DNA of 7,812 nucleotides from Phycisphaerae bacterium (GCA_028706835.1 JAQTVL010000201.1:1-7812); one strand, 5' to 3'. Positions 1-5,964 are shown, numbered from the stretch's first letter. The notes: generated from the sequence alone by a model not told the origin. Program-made: numbers and translations.

Positions 1-318
1 GACGATGTTCTGGCCCGCGTGGGTGATCGTCAGGACGGCGGCGGTGATGGCGGCCTGACCCGATGCGAACGCCAGTCCGGCGGCCCCGCCGTCGAGCGCG
101 GCCAGGCGCTTCTCCAACACGTCGTTGGTCGGGTTCATCAGGCGGGAATAGATGTTGCCGAATTCCTTGAGCGCGAACAGGTTGGCTGCGTGGTCCGTGT
201 CGTGGAACACGTAGGACGCGGTCGCGTAGATGGGCACCGCGCAGGCGGTGGTGGCCGGGTCGGGCTGCTGTCCGCCGTGCAGGGCGATGGTTCCGAGGCC
301 GGGGGTCTGGTTGGACAT
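1..318 (-). CDS. metY: O-acetylhomoserine sulfhydrylase, N-terminal part (runs off the window)
   Basis: PLP-dependent enzyme that condenses O-acetylhomoserine with sulfide to give homocysteine in the cytoplasm (methionine synthesis). Only the first 106 codons are inside the window. The translation reads MSNQTPGLGTIALHGG, then the family-typical AVPIYATASYVF, a GNIYSRLMNPTNDVLE block and an ASGQAA block. Y57 and R59 of the YSR motif match the phosphate-contacting residues of the Cys/Met-metabolism PLP family, and S86-G87-Q88 match the SGxxA turn. The catalytic lysine lies beyond the edge. The ATG at 318 is preceded by AAGGAG (plus positions 327-332) with 8-nt spacing, which fixes the start. 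It lies 87 nt downstream of cysK on the same strand with no clear promoter or terminator between them, so co-transcription with rrf2 and cysK is likely. The GNIYSRLMNPTNDV block favours MetY over cystathionine gamma-synthase or MetZ. Confidence 0.93.
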   Translation of the reverse strand, partial: MSNQTPGLGTIALHGGQQPDPATTACAVPIYATASYVFHDTDHAANLFALKEFGNIYSRLMNPTNDVLEKRLAALDGGAAGLAFASGQAAITAAVLTITHAGQNIV

Positions 319-364
319 GGGCGAATCTCCTTACGGTGTTGAATGCCTGGTCAAGAGCAATAAT

Positions 365-397
365 CGCGGACCTTTTTACCTGGTCCTGCGGCTAAAC
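365..397. repeat. Single-arm copy of the GGACC/GGTCC dispersed repeat, between cysK and metY
   Basis: CGCGGACCTT (365-374) and GGTCCTGCGGCTAAAC (382-397) are identical to 6580-6589 and 6591-6606. Here 7 nt separate the two blocks, against 1 nt in the other copy. The core GGACC...GGTCC folds into a 5-bp stem, lengthened to about 8 bp if one A is bulged. It lies in the cysK-metY gap, where it could act as an mRNA hairpin. No U-run follows on the minus strand, so I do not call it a terminator. The second, inverted arm present at 6614-6633 is absent here. Confidence 0.75.
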
Positions 398-405
398 AAT
401 CCGTC

Positions 406-1353
406 TCACGCGACAATGTCCGCGAACAGCGGCGATGACAGGTATCGCTCGCCGAAGCTCGGCAGGATCGCCACGATCACCTTGCCGGCACAGTCCGGCC
501 GGGCGGCCACCTGGGCGGCGGCCGCCAACGCGGCGCCGCTGGAAATGCCGACGAACAGGCCCTCGGCCTTGGCCGCCCGCCTCGCCCAGTCGATCGCCTC
601 GTCGTGGTCGATGGCGATCACCTCATCGACCACCTTCAGGTTGAGCACCTTCGGCACGAAACCCGCGCCGATGCCCTGTATCTTGTGCGGCCCCGGCACC
701 AGTTTCTGGCCCGCCAGCGTCTGTGTCAGCACGGGGCTCTGCTTCGGCTCGACCGCGATGGCCTTGAAACTGGGGCGCCGGCTCTTGAGCACCTCGGCGA
801 CGCCGGTGATCGTGCCGCCGGTGCCGACGCCGGCGATGAAGAAATCCACCTGGCCCTTTGTGTCCGCCCAGATTTCCTCGGCCGTGGTGCGGCGGTGGAC
901 TTCCGGGTTGGCTGGGTTGTCGAACTGCTGCGGGATGAACACGTTCTTGTCGGCGGCGGCGAACTGCTCGGCTCGCCGAATCGCGCCGGGCATGCCCTCG
1001 GCTGCCGGGGTGAGTTCCAGTTCCGCGCCGAGCGCCTTGAGCACCTTCCGCCGCTCGATGCTCATCGAGTCCGGCATGGTCAGCAGCAGCCGATAGCCGC
1101 GGGTCGCCGCCACGAACGCCAGGGCGATGCCCGTGTTCCCGCTGGTCGGCTCGACGCTGAGGGTCTTCTCGTTGATCCGCCCCGCTCGCTCGGCCGCCTC
1201 GATCATCGCCAGCCCGATGCGGTCCTTGACCGACGCGAGGGGATTGTGGCCTTCCAACTTGGCCAACACCGTCGCTTGCGAGCGGATGATCTTGCGGACT
1301 GCCACCAGGGGCGTGTGGCCGATGGTGTCGATGACCGTCGGGTAGGAACTCAT
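406..1353 (-). CDS. cysK: Cysteine synthase (O-acetylserine sulfhydrylase)
   Basis: Fold-type II PLP enzyme of 315 residues, the usual CysK length. It makes L-cysteine from O-acetylserine and sulfide in the cytoplasm. The PLP Schiff-base lysine is K43 in PLASVKDRIG. The substrate-binding PTSGNTG loop is at 69-75, the phosphate-binding GTGGT at 177-181, the HKIQGIGAGFVP segment at 223-234, the pyridine-contacting SSGA at 271-274 and the terminal GERYLSS near the C-terminus. All expected landmarks are intact. The ATG at 1353 has an AAAGGAAG ribosome-binding site upstream. It follows the Rrf2 regulator gene by 64 nt and precedes metY by 87 nt, so both sulfide-fixing enzymes are probably under one regulator. 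The full set of motifs, including HKIQGIG, favours CysK over cystathionine beta-synthase; CysM cannot be excluded completely. Confidence 0.95.
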   Translation of the reverse strand: MSSYPTVIDTIGHTPLVAVRKIIRSQATVLAKLEGHNPLASVKDRIGLAMIEAAERAGRINEKTLSVEPTSGNTGIALAFVAATRGYRLLLTMPDSMSIERRKVLKALGAELELTPAAEGMPGAIRRAEQFAAADKNVFIPQQFDNPANPEVHRRTTAEEIWADTKGQVDFFIAGVGTGGTITGVAEVLKSRRPSFKAIAVEPKQSPVLTQTLAGQKLVPGPHKIQGIGAGFVPKVLNLKVVDEVIAIDHDEAIDWARRAAKAEGLFVGISSGAALAAAAQVAARPDCAGKVIVAILPSFGERYLSSPLFADIVA

Positions 1354-1417
1354 GACCGCTTCCTTTCGTTGATATATACGCCCATGTCAGTCGTGATTGA
1401 TCCCAACAGACAAAGCC

Positions 1418-1885
1418 CTATATCCCGTCGCCGGCAATGAACTCGCGGGGCTTGAACACTTCGCGCCGCGTCACCGGCTCGCCCGCATACACCGTCGCCA
1501 GCGTGCTTCGTTCCGTCAGCCAGGCCACCTGGTTGCGGATGTCCAGCATCAGCCGGCGGAATCGGCAGACCGCCTCCTGGCTGCACCGCTCGTAATGGGT
1601 CGCGGAGACGCAACCGATCGGGGCCAATTGGCCGTCGAAGTGCCGGATGATCGCCCCGATGGCGATCTTTTCGGGCTTCCGGGCCAGCACGTAGCCGCCC
1701 AGCTTTCCCGGCACGCTGCTGACCCAGCCCTGCGACTTTAGCTCCAGCATGATATGCTCGAGAAATCGCTTCGGCGCGTCATTTCGCCGGGCAAGTTCGC
1801 GGATGGGGATCGGCCCCCTGCCGGAATGCTCGACGAGGGTGAACAGCACCCGCAAGGCGTAATCGGCTTTCTTGGACAGCTTCAT
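1418..1885 (-). CDS. Rrf2-family transcriptional regulator with three conserved-type cysteines
   Basis: Small dimeric winged-helix repressor, 155 residues from the chosen start. The N-terminus MKLSKKADYALRVLFTLVEH is the Rrf2 signature. The recognition region follows (IRELARRNDAPKRFLEHIMLELKSQGWVSSVPGKLGGYVLA, written here in family order, residues 28-68). Cysteines at 92, 101 and 107 (C-x8-C-x5-C) lie where IscR/NsrR-type members bind an Fe-S cluster; IscR itself uses C-x5-C-x5-C, so the first gap is longer. An in-frame GTG at 1909 adds eight residues, but the ATG at 1885 starts exactly at the family N-terminus and lies about 26 nt after the predicted transcription start, while the GTG would lie almost on it. 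Leading cysK and metY, it probably controls sulfide assimilation and its own promoter. Whether it senses Fe-S, sulfide or, like CymR, a CysK complex is not visible. Confidence 0.9.
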   Translation of the reverse strand: MKLSKKADYALRVLFTLVEHSGRGPIPIRELARRNDAPKRFLEHIMLELKSQGWVSSVPGKLGGYVLARKPEKIAIGAIIRHFDGQLAPIGCVSATHYERCSQEAVCRFRRLMLDIRNQVAWLTERSTLATVYAGEPVTRREVFKPREFIAGDGI

Positions 1886-1906
1886 GGCGATCCCGTAAAT
1901 ACGACC

Positions 1907-1926
1907 CACTAAGACGTTATTTAGCG
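1907..1926. promoter_or_regulatory. Imperfect 20-bp dyad, candidate Rrf2 autoregulatory operator
   Basis: Read on the minus strand this is CGCTAA-ATAACGTC-TTAGTG. The arms pair except for one G/T position, and the inner CTAA/TTAG is perfect. It covers the -10 box and the predicted start site of the regulator promoter, where an autorepressor would block RNA polymerase. Position and symmetry suggest an Rrf2 operator, but the arms are short and no second copy was found in the window. Confidence 0.4.
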
Positions 1927-1946
1927 TACGTAATGGCGGGAGTCAA
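1918..1946 (-). promoter_or_regulatory. Sigma70-like promoter of the rrf2-cysK-metY operon
   Basis: On the minus strand TTGACT (plus 1941-1946, 5/6 to consensus) is followed after exactly 17 nt by TAAATA (plus 1918-1923, 3/6). The predicted start is near 1911, giving a leader of about 26 nt to the ATG at 1885. The -35 and spacing are good and the -10 is poor, which would fit a regulated promoter. Confidence 0.55.
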
Positions 1947-1987
1947 GGAAAATATTGCGGAAATGGCTGGGATGGGAAATGAACGAT

Positions 1988-3331
1988 CTACGCTCTGCGG
2001 GGTCGACCAGGTGCATGCGTCCGACGAATGGCTCGCCCGACCAGGCCCAGGCCGCCCAGTGCGAGCAAGGCCATCGTGGCCGGTTCGGGCGTGACAACGT
2101 AGCGTGCCAAGTCCGGCACGAGCAGGTTGGCGACGGGCGAGCCAAGTCCGCCGACCATGTCGTAGCCGACGCCGGGGGATCGGTAGATGGTGGTGATGTG
2201 GGTGAAGAAGTTCGTGGCGTAGACGTCGCCGGAGGTAATGTCGTAGAAATCCTCCGTGGGCAGGGAGTAGAGGGCCGGCAGCGTTTCCGTGGCGCCGTCG
2301 AGGGAGCCCAGCCCCTCGGAGTCACGAAGTTGGTTGGCGATGGCAATCAGCCCGGCCCATGCGGGGGCGCCCAAGCTCGTGCCGCCCGAGGTCAGCCACC
2401 CGGTGACGCCTGGGGAGTATGTGAAGCTGATGTAGACGTCCATGCCTGGATTCGAGCCGTCGGCCACGAAGGCGACATCCGGGGTTCCGCGCTTCGTGCC
2501 GCCAGCCAGAGCGGGCAGGCCCTGTTGATACGCCGGTATTGGCTCGCTGGCGCTTAGCCCGCCGCCGCTGACCGACCAGCCGATTTCGCTGAGGCGGTGG
2601 TTGCCGGCGTCCAGCGAGAGCGTTGTGCCGCCGACCGACAGCACCGTTGGGGACGTGGAGGGCCAATTGGGGGAGATCATGTCGCCGGAGGCGGCCACGA
2701 ACGTGACGCCCTGATGGCTGGCGGGGGTGGTGAAGTTGGCGTCCAGGTCATGGTGCTCGTTGTTGGCATTCGAGGCGTCGTATCCGAAGCTGACCGATAC
2801 GACCGAGACGCCGGGCAGGCCGCGCACGACTCCGACCGCCTTGGGGATCGCCAGGGCGCCGGAGCCGTTGACGGGGTCTTTCCAGATGCCGCCATCCCCC
2901 GGCACCTCGTAGACCACGATGTTGGCCTTGGGGGCCATGGCGTGCGCCCACTGAACGTCGAGGGCCTGCTCCAGGGCTGTGCCAGGGGCGAAGTCGGTGA
3001 TGCTGGCGGGATTGGTGACGATGGCGCCATTGTAATACTGGGTGAACGTCGGCCCGCCGGGGGTGTTGAACGGAGGCAGGCCGAAATAGCTGCTGAAATA
3101 GTTGGCGTCGCTCAGAGAAGTGGGGCTGTGCCTGGCGGCCAGGATGGCAATCGTCTGCCCGCTGCCGTCGCCGGCCACGGCGCCGCCCAGCCCGCCGAGG
3201 ATCGCATCCACCCCGTAGGCATGCCGGATCTGCACGGGGCTCAGGCCGGTGGGCACGGGGTCGGCCTGAAGGGGGATCGAAATTGCCAGAACGGCACATA
3301 CGGCCAATACACGGATAACGACGGTCCTCAT
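1988..3331 (-). CDS. Sedolisin-type (S53) serine-carboxyl peptidase with PEP-CTERM anchor
   Basis: Predicted exported endopeptidase, 447 residues. Residues 1-23 form a signal peptide (MRTVVIRV, hydrophobic core, cleavage near LQA-DP). The S53 fold starts at once with GLSPVQIRHAYG and GSGQTIAIL. Catalytic residues fit sedolisin: E121 and D125 in EQALDVQWAHAMAP, oxyanion D217 in AASGD, and nucleophile S319 in SGGTSLGAP. DITSG (364-368) and GYDMVGGLGSP (389-399) resemble the calcium-binding end. The tail TPEPATMALLALGGLGLVGRAIRR is a PEP-CTERM signal (PEP, membrane segment, basic residues), read by an exosortase that would be encoded elsewhere. The long activation prodomain usual in S53 is missing. 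The ATG at 3331 has GGAGGG upstream (3338-3343) followed by a good signal peptide. A longer frame to 3637 is rejected because it overlaps the divergent gene. A sigma54-type promoter lies upstream. Confidence 0.9.
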   Translation of the reverse strand: MRTVVIRVLAVCAVLAISIPLQADPVPTGLSPVQIRHAYGVDAILGGLGGAVAGDGSGQTIAILAARHSPTSLSDANYFSSYFGLPPFNTPGGPTFTQYYNGAIVTNPASITDFAPGTALEQALDVQWAHAMAPKANIVVYEVPGDGGIWKDPVNGSGALAIPKAVGVVRGLPGVSVVSVSFGYDASNANNEHHDLDANFTTPASHQGVTFVAASGDMISPNWPSTSPTVLSVGGTTLSLDAGNHRLSEIGWSVSGGGLSASEPIPAYQQGLPALAGGTKRGTPDVAFVADGSNPGMDVYISFTYSPGVTGWLTSGGTSLGAPAWAGLIAIANQLRDSEGLGSLDGATETLPALYSLPTEDFYDITSGDVYATNFFTHITTIYRSPGVGYDMVGGLGSPVANLLVPDLARYVVTPEPATMALLALGGLGLVGRAIRRTHAPGRPRRA

Positions 3332-3415
3332 GAATACCCTCCATGGACGACGACTGCGGTGTCGCCGGCGGCCTCGGTATTGGATCGGCTGCTGGAAACC
3401 GACCCATGTAGGCGT

Positions 3416-3432
3416 CTGGTCCGTTATTTGCA
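3416..3432 (+). promoter_or_regulatory. Candidate sigma54 (-24/-12) promoter facing the activator gene
   Basis: CTGGTCCGTTATTTGCA keeps the invariant GG (3418-3419) and GC (3430-3431) exactly 10 nt apart, and the -12 half TTGCA is perfect. The -24 half is TGGTCCG against TGGCACG. Predicted start is near 3443, with a leader of about 100 nt to the ATG at 3546. This is the weaker of the two opposed sites. Confidence 0.4.
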
Positions 3433-3440
3433 TATGCAAA
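3427..3440. other. Perfect 14-bp palindrome joining two opposed -12 elements
   Basis: TTTGCATATGCAAA is perfectly self-complementary. Its two halves are the TTGCA -12 boxes of the plus-strand and minus-strand sigma54-type promoters. It could instead, or as well, be an operator for a dimeric regulator; the sequence does not decide. Confidence 0.85.
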
Positions 3441-3450
3441 CGGTATGCCA
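3435..3450 (-). promoter_or_regulatory. Sigma54 (-24/-12) promoter of the sedolisin gene
   Basis: On the minus strand TGGCATACCGTTTGCA matches the consensus TGGCACGRNNNTTGCW at every position of TGGCA and TTGCA. The GG (plus 3448-3449) and GC (plus 3436-3437) are exactly 10 nt apart. Predicted start is near 3424, giving a leader of about 93 nt. The adjacent divergent gene encodes a sigma54-type activator. Sigma54 control of PEP-CTERM genes is known in some proteobacteria (PrsK/PrsR), which makes the site plausible. Confidence 0.7.
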
Positions 3451-3461
3451 CCTGCTGCATC

Positions 3462-3504
3462 CGCGTTCGGAAGGCCGAAAAACCGGGAACCTGCGCCGAA
3501 CGCG
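3462..3504. promoter_or_regulatory. 9-bp inverted repeat with repeated CCGAA motifs, candidate enhancer or leader hairpin
   Basis: CGCGTTCGG (3462-3470) and CCGAACGCG (3496-3504) are perfect inverted repeats with a 25-nt spacer. A further CCGAA at 3475-3479 is a direct copy of the one at 3496-3500, 21 bp away (two helical turns), and can pair with TTCGG at 3466-3470. It lies upstream of the minus-strand -24 element, where an activator could bind, and inside the predicted leader of the plus-strand gene, where it could be an RNA hairpin. Confidence 0.4.
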
Positions 3505-3545
3505 AAGGTCTAGCAGGATAATAGTGAGCGCAAATTGAGGTCAAC

Positions 3546-5864
3546 ATGACTACAATGAAGGGCAAGATGGCTGCCGGATCTCGAAAGGCCGCACTGGTCG
3601 CCGCCGTCGCCGCTGACGATGTCGAGGCGGCGCGCAAGCTCGTCGCCCCGATGACCGGCGATCGCCCTGAGGCGATCGCAGGCAGGGCTATCCTGGCCGC
3701 GATGGACTGCGCTCGGGGCCAACTGGCTGAGCGCGAGGCTTACTCGCATATCCGCGGCGCGATCGAGTCGCCGGCGGAGGCCGAGCTCTACTCGGCTGTC
3801 CTGCTCACGGCGTTGCCGGCGTTGACCAACATGCATCGCCTGGCTGAGGCCGCCAAGGTCGATCGAATCCTCAAGGACCTTGGAGCGAAGACTGACCACA
3901 CAGACCTGAAAGCGCGGATGCTGGTGGCGCGTGCCATGTACGGTGCCAGCCAGGTGTCCTGGCGCGGCGACACGTCGCTGCTGGACGAGGCGCTGGCGCT
4001 GAAACCCACCGTCGGCTCGCCCGCGTGGTATTCGGTCAAGTTGGCGCGGGCCTATCTGTATTCGGTCAGCCGGCAATATGCGGCGGCCCAGCGCGACCTT
4101 GACGACGTCGCCCGCCAGGGCGGGCACGCGGACCGCGTGGCGAATCTGCGGGCGATCCTGTTCTCCCAGCTCGGGCGGACTGACGACGCCCTGGCCCAAC
4201 TCGACCAGATGCACACGAGCCACAAGGCGCGGGCGATGTGGGCGCGGCACTTGCGGGTCGAATTGCTGCTGGCGGGGGGCCGGTTCGACGAGGCCCGGCG
4301 CGAGCTTGCGTCGATCGCCGAAACGCCGTCGCCGCTGCCGCCGGCGGCGCTGCAAGCCCTGCTCGCGGTCGAGGCGTTGGCCAAGCGCGACATGGACACC
4401 GCCCGGCAGCACTGCCGCCGGTTGCTCGCCGACGCAGATTCCATCCACCCCTGCGGCAGCGAGGAGGGGCTGCGGCTCTGGGCGGGCGTGGAACTGGCGG
4501 ACGGCAAGGCGCAGGCGGCCCGCCGGCTGCTCACGCGGGTCGATCCGGACGAAACGGCGATGGGTTTCGAGATGGCCTGGGCCCGGCTGTACCTGCTGCT
4601 CGGCGACGAGCAGCGGGCGGCGCGGCATTTCCGCAGGCTGCTGGATGTGAAAGTGCCCGAACTCATCGAGCGTCACCTCCGCTATGCGTGGGAACTATCC
4701 GCCGGTTCGCTCGCCCGCCTGTGGCGGCTTGCGGGGCAGGGGGCTGCAACAGGTGCGGGCGCCCCGGCCCAGCCGGCGAGCCCGCGCGAACCGGCGGTTG
4801 CTTGCCCGGCGATGCAACTGGTCGGCAGATCGGTCCCGATGCAGGAAATCCGCCGGCGGGTCGAGCAGTACGGCCCGCTGGACTCGCCCGTGCTGATCAC
4901 CGGCGAGACAGGCACGGGCAAGGAGGTGGTGGCCCGGCTGCTGCACCAGGGGAGCCCGCGAGCGAGCCAGCCGTTTCTGCCGATCAACTGCGGGGCGCTG
5001 ACCGAGAGCCTGATCGAGTCGGAGCTGTTCGGCCATGTCCGCGGGTCGTTCACTGGGGCGGTGCGGGACCACGTCGGGCTGCTGGCGGCGGCGGGCGGCG
5101 GGACAGTGTTCCTCGACGAGATCAACTCGATGCCGCCGCGGTTGCAGGCGGTCATGCTCCGCGTGCTCGAAAGCGGCGAGGTCCGCCCGGTGGGCGGCAC
5201 GAAGGTTCAGCCGATTTCCGCCCGCATCATCGCGGCCGCCAACCAGCCGCTCGAAGACGCGGTCGATGCCAAGACGTTCCGCATGGACCTGTATTTCCGC
5301 CTGGCCCGGCTGCACATCGACATCCCGCCGCTGCGCCAGCGTCGCGAGGACATCGCCGACCTGGCCCGGGTGTTCCTGCGGGAACTCTACGGCGAATTCG
5401 AGGTGGCGGTGGCGGACAGCCTGCTTGACGCGCTGCGATCGCAGGATTGGCCGGGCAACGTCCGCCAGCTTCGCCACGAGATCGAGCGGCTGGTGCTGCT
5501 GGCCGGCGAGGCCAAGGTGCTCGACGCCGACCTGCTCGCCAGCAGCCAGCGAACGGCTCGCCCGGTGGGCGTCGAGTCGGGCAACGGCAACGGCAACGGT
5601 AACGGTAACGGTAACGGCCGGCGGGGCCGCAATTGGCCGGTGTTCGACGACATCCGCCAGACGTTCCGCCGGCGCGAGAAGTTGCGGGAGCTGTTTGAGC
5701 AGTATAGCCAGATGGCGCGAGCGGACGTGATCGAGATATTCCGCTGCGCCCCGAACACCGCGACGACGGACCTGAAGAGCCTGGAGGCGGAGGGCTTCAT
5801 CCGCCGCGTGAACACGTCGTCCAACCCGCGGACATCCTACTTCGTCCGCAACAACGGGCATTGA
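3546..5864 (+). CDS. Sigma54-type AAA+ transcriptional activator with TPR-like sensor region and C-terminal winged helix
   Basis: Predicted enhancer-binding protein of 772 residues that would remodel sigma54 RNA polymerase by ATP hydrolysis. Residues about 15-400 are alanine-rich helical pairs resembling TPRs (for example AILFSQLGRTDDALAQLDQM and ELLLAGGRFDEARRELASI), a likely protein-sensing part; no REC, PAS or GAF domain is evident. The AAA+ domain spans about 425-660: Walker A GETGTGKE 453-460, sigma54-contact loop GSFTGA 500-505 (usually GAFTGA), Walker B FLDE ending D524-E525, arginine-finger region FRMDLYFR 578-585, and sensor II WPGNVRQLRHEIER from 635. A (Gly-Asn)6 linker (679-690) leads to residues 695-772, whose RADVIEIFRCAPNTATTDL and LEAEGFIRRV segments look like a winged helix, not the usual Fis-type helix-turn-helix. 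The ATG follows GAGG by 5 nt. It is divergent from the sedolisin gene, its likely target. Confidence 0.88.
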   Translation: MTTMKGKMAAGSRKAALVAAVAADDVEAARKLVAPMTGDRPEAIAGRAILAAMDCARGQLAEREAYSHIRGAIESPAEAELYSAVLLTALPALTNMHRLAEAAKVDRILKDLGAKTDHTDLKARMLVARAMYGASQVSWRGDTSLLDEALALKPTVGSPAWYSVKLARAYLYSVSRQYAAAQRDLDDVARQGGHADRVANLRAILFSQLGRTDDALAQLDQMHTSHKARAMWARHLRVELLLAGGRFDEARRELASIAETPSPLPPAALQALLAVEALAKRDMDTARQHCRRLLADADSIHPCGSEEGLRLWAGVELADGKAQAARRLLTRVDPDETAMGFEMAWARLYLLLGDEQRAARHFRRLLDVKVPELIERHLRYAWELSAGSLARLWRLAGQGAATGAGAPAQPASPREPAVACPAMQLVGRSVPMQEIRRRVEQYGPLDSPVLITGETGTGKEVVARLLHQGSPRASQPFLPINCGALTESLIESELFGHVRGSFTGAVRDHVGLLAAAGGGTVFLDEINSMPPRLQAVMLRVLESGEVRPVGGTKVQPISARIIAAANQPLEDAVDAKTFRMDLYFRLARLHIDIPPLRQRREDIADLARVFLRELYGEFEVAVADSLLDALRSQDWPGNVRQLRHEIERLVLLAGEAKVLDADLLASSQRTARPVGVESGNGNGNGNGNGNGRRGRNWPVFDDIRQTFRRREKLRELFEQYSQMARADVIEIFRCAPNTATTDLKSLEAEGFIRRVNTSSNPRTSYFVRNNGH
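5580..5615 (+). repeat. Six-unit hexanucleotide tandem repeat (GGYAAC)6 coding the Gly-Asn linker
   Basis: Three GGCAAC units are followed by three GGTAAC units and then GGC. The repeat is in frame, so loss or gain of units would change the linker between the AAA+ and DNA-binding parts by two residues at a time without a frameshift. Confidence 0.95.
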
Positions 5865-5868
5865 GCGG

Positions 5869-5885
5869 CGCGCCGATCTGGCGCG
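5869..5885 (+). other. Small stem-loop just after the activator stop codon
   Basis: CGCGCC-GATCT-GGCGCG begins 5 nt after the TGA at 5862-5864. There is a 6-bp GC stem but no following T-run, so it is not a standard intrinsic terminator. It may protect the 3' end or be chance in GC-rich DNA. Confidence 0.3.
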
Positions 5886-5904
5886 ACCCACACGCACACC
5901 GCGG

Positions 5905-5933
5905 TTCTCTCCGCGCAGTTCGACTGCTATGAT
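5905..5933 (+). promoter_or_regulatory. Sigma70-like promoter, ancestral promoter of the ferredoxin gene
   Basis: TTCTCT (5905-5910) and TATGAT (5928-5933) are 17 nt apart, and the -10 is extended (TGCTATGAT). Predicted start is near 5940. If the 159-bp element and one copy of its target duplication are removed, the Shine-Dalgarno sequence and ATG of the ferredoxin follow within about 40 nt, a normal leader. This supports both the promoter and the insertion. Confidence 0.5.
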
Positions 5934-5955
5934 GCTTCTGTTGCATCGTGTCGCG

Positions 5956-5964
5956 AGAGGAGTC
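5956..5964. repeat. Left copy of 9-bp target site duplication (AGAGGAGTC)
   Basis: Identical to 6124-6132 and directly abutting the left terminal inverted repeat. It holds the original Shine-Dalgarno sequence AGAGGAG, now stranded upstream of the insertion with a GTG four nucleotides away. Confidence 0.85.

Noticed and set aside
319..405. Promoter for metY in the cysK-metY gap
   Set aside because: On the minus strand a TTGACC occurs, but no -10-like hexamer follows at proper spacing before the ribosome-binding site.
1354..1417. TATATA near 1372-1379 as a separate cysK promoter
   Set aside because: No -35 fits at 16-18 nt, and the transcript would start in or next to the ribosome-binding site. 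Co-transcription from the rrf2 promoter is simpler.
230..1440. Plus-strand frames across metY and cysK
   Set aside because: They are shadows of two well-recognised minus-strand enzymes.
3517..3522. GATAAT as a sigma70 -10 box for the activator gene
   Set aside because: It has a 5/6 match but no recognisable -35 at 16-18 nt. The sigma54-type site upstream is better supported, though a weak sigma70 promoter cannot be excluded.
3332..3637. N-terminal extension of the sedolisin frame up to 3637
   Set aside because: It overlaps the start of the divergent activator and reads as low-complexity Arg/Ser/Ala sequence. The ATG at 3331 has a strong GGAGGG site and begins a proper signal peptide.
4238..5428. 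396-residue plus-strand frame inside the activator gene
   Set aside because: Gly/Ala/Arg-rich +1 or +2 shadow of the activator. The true frame carries Walker A, Walker B and the other AAA+ motifs.
5869..5885. Intrinsic terminator after the activator gene
   Set aside because: The stem is only 6 bp and no T-run follows, so I list it only as a stem-loop.
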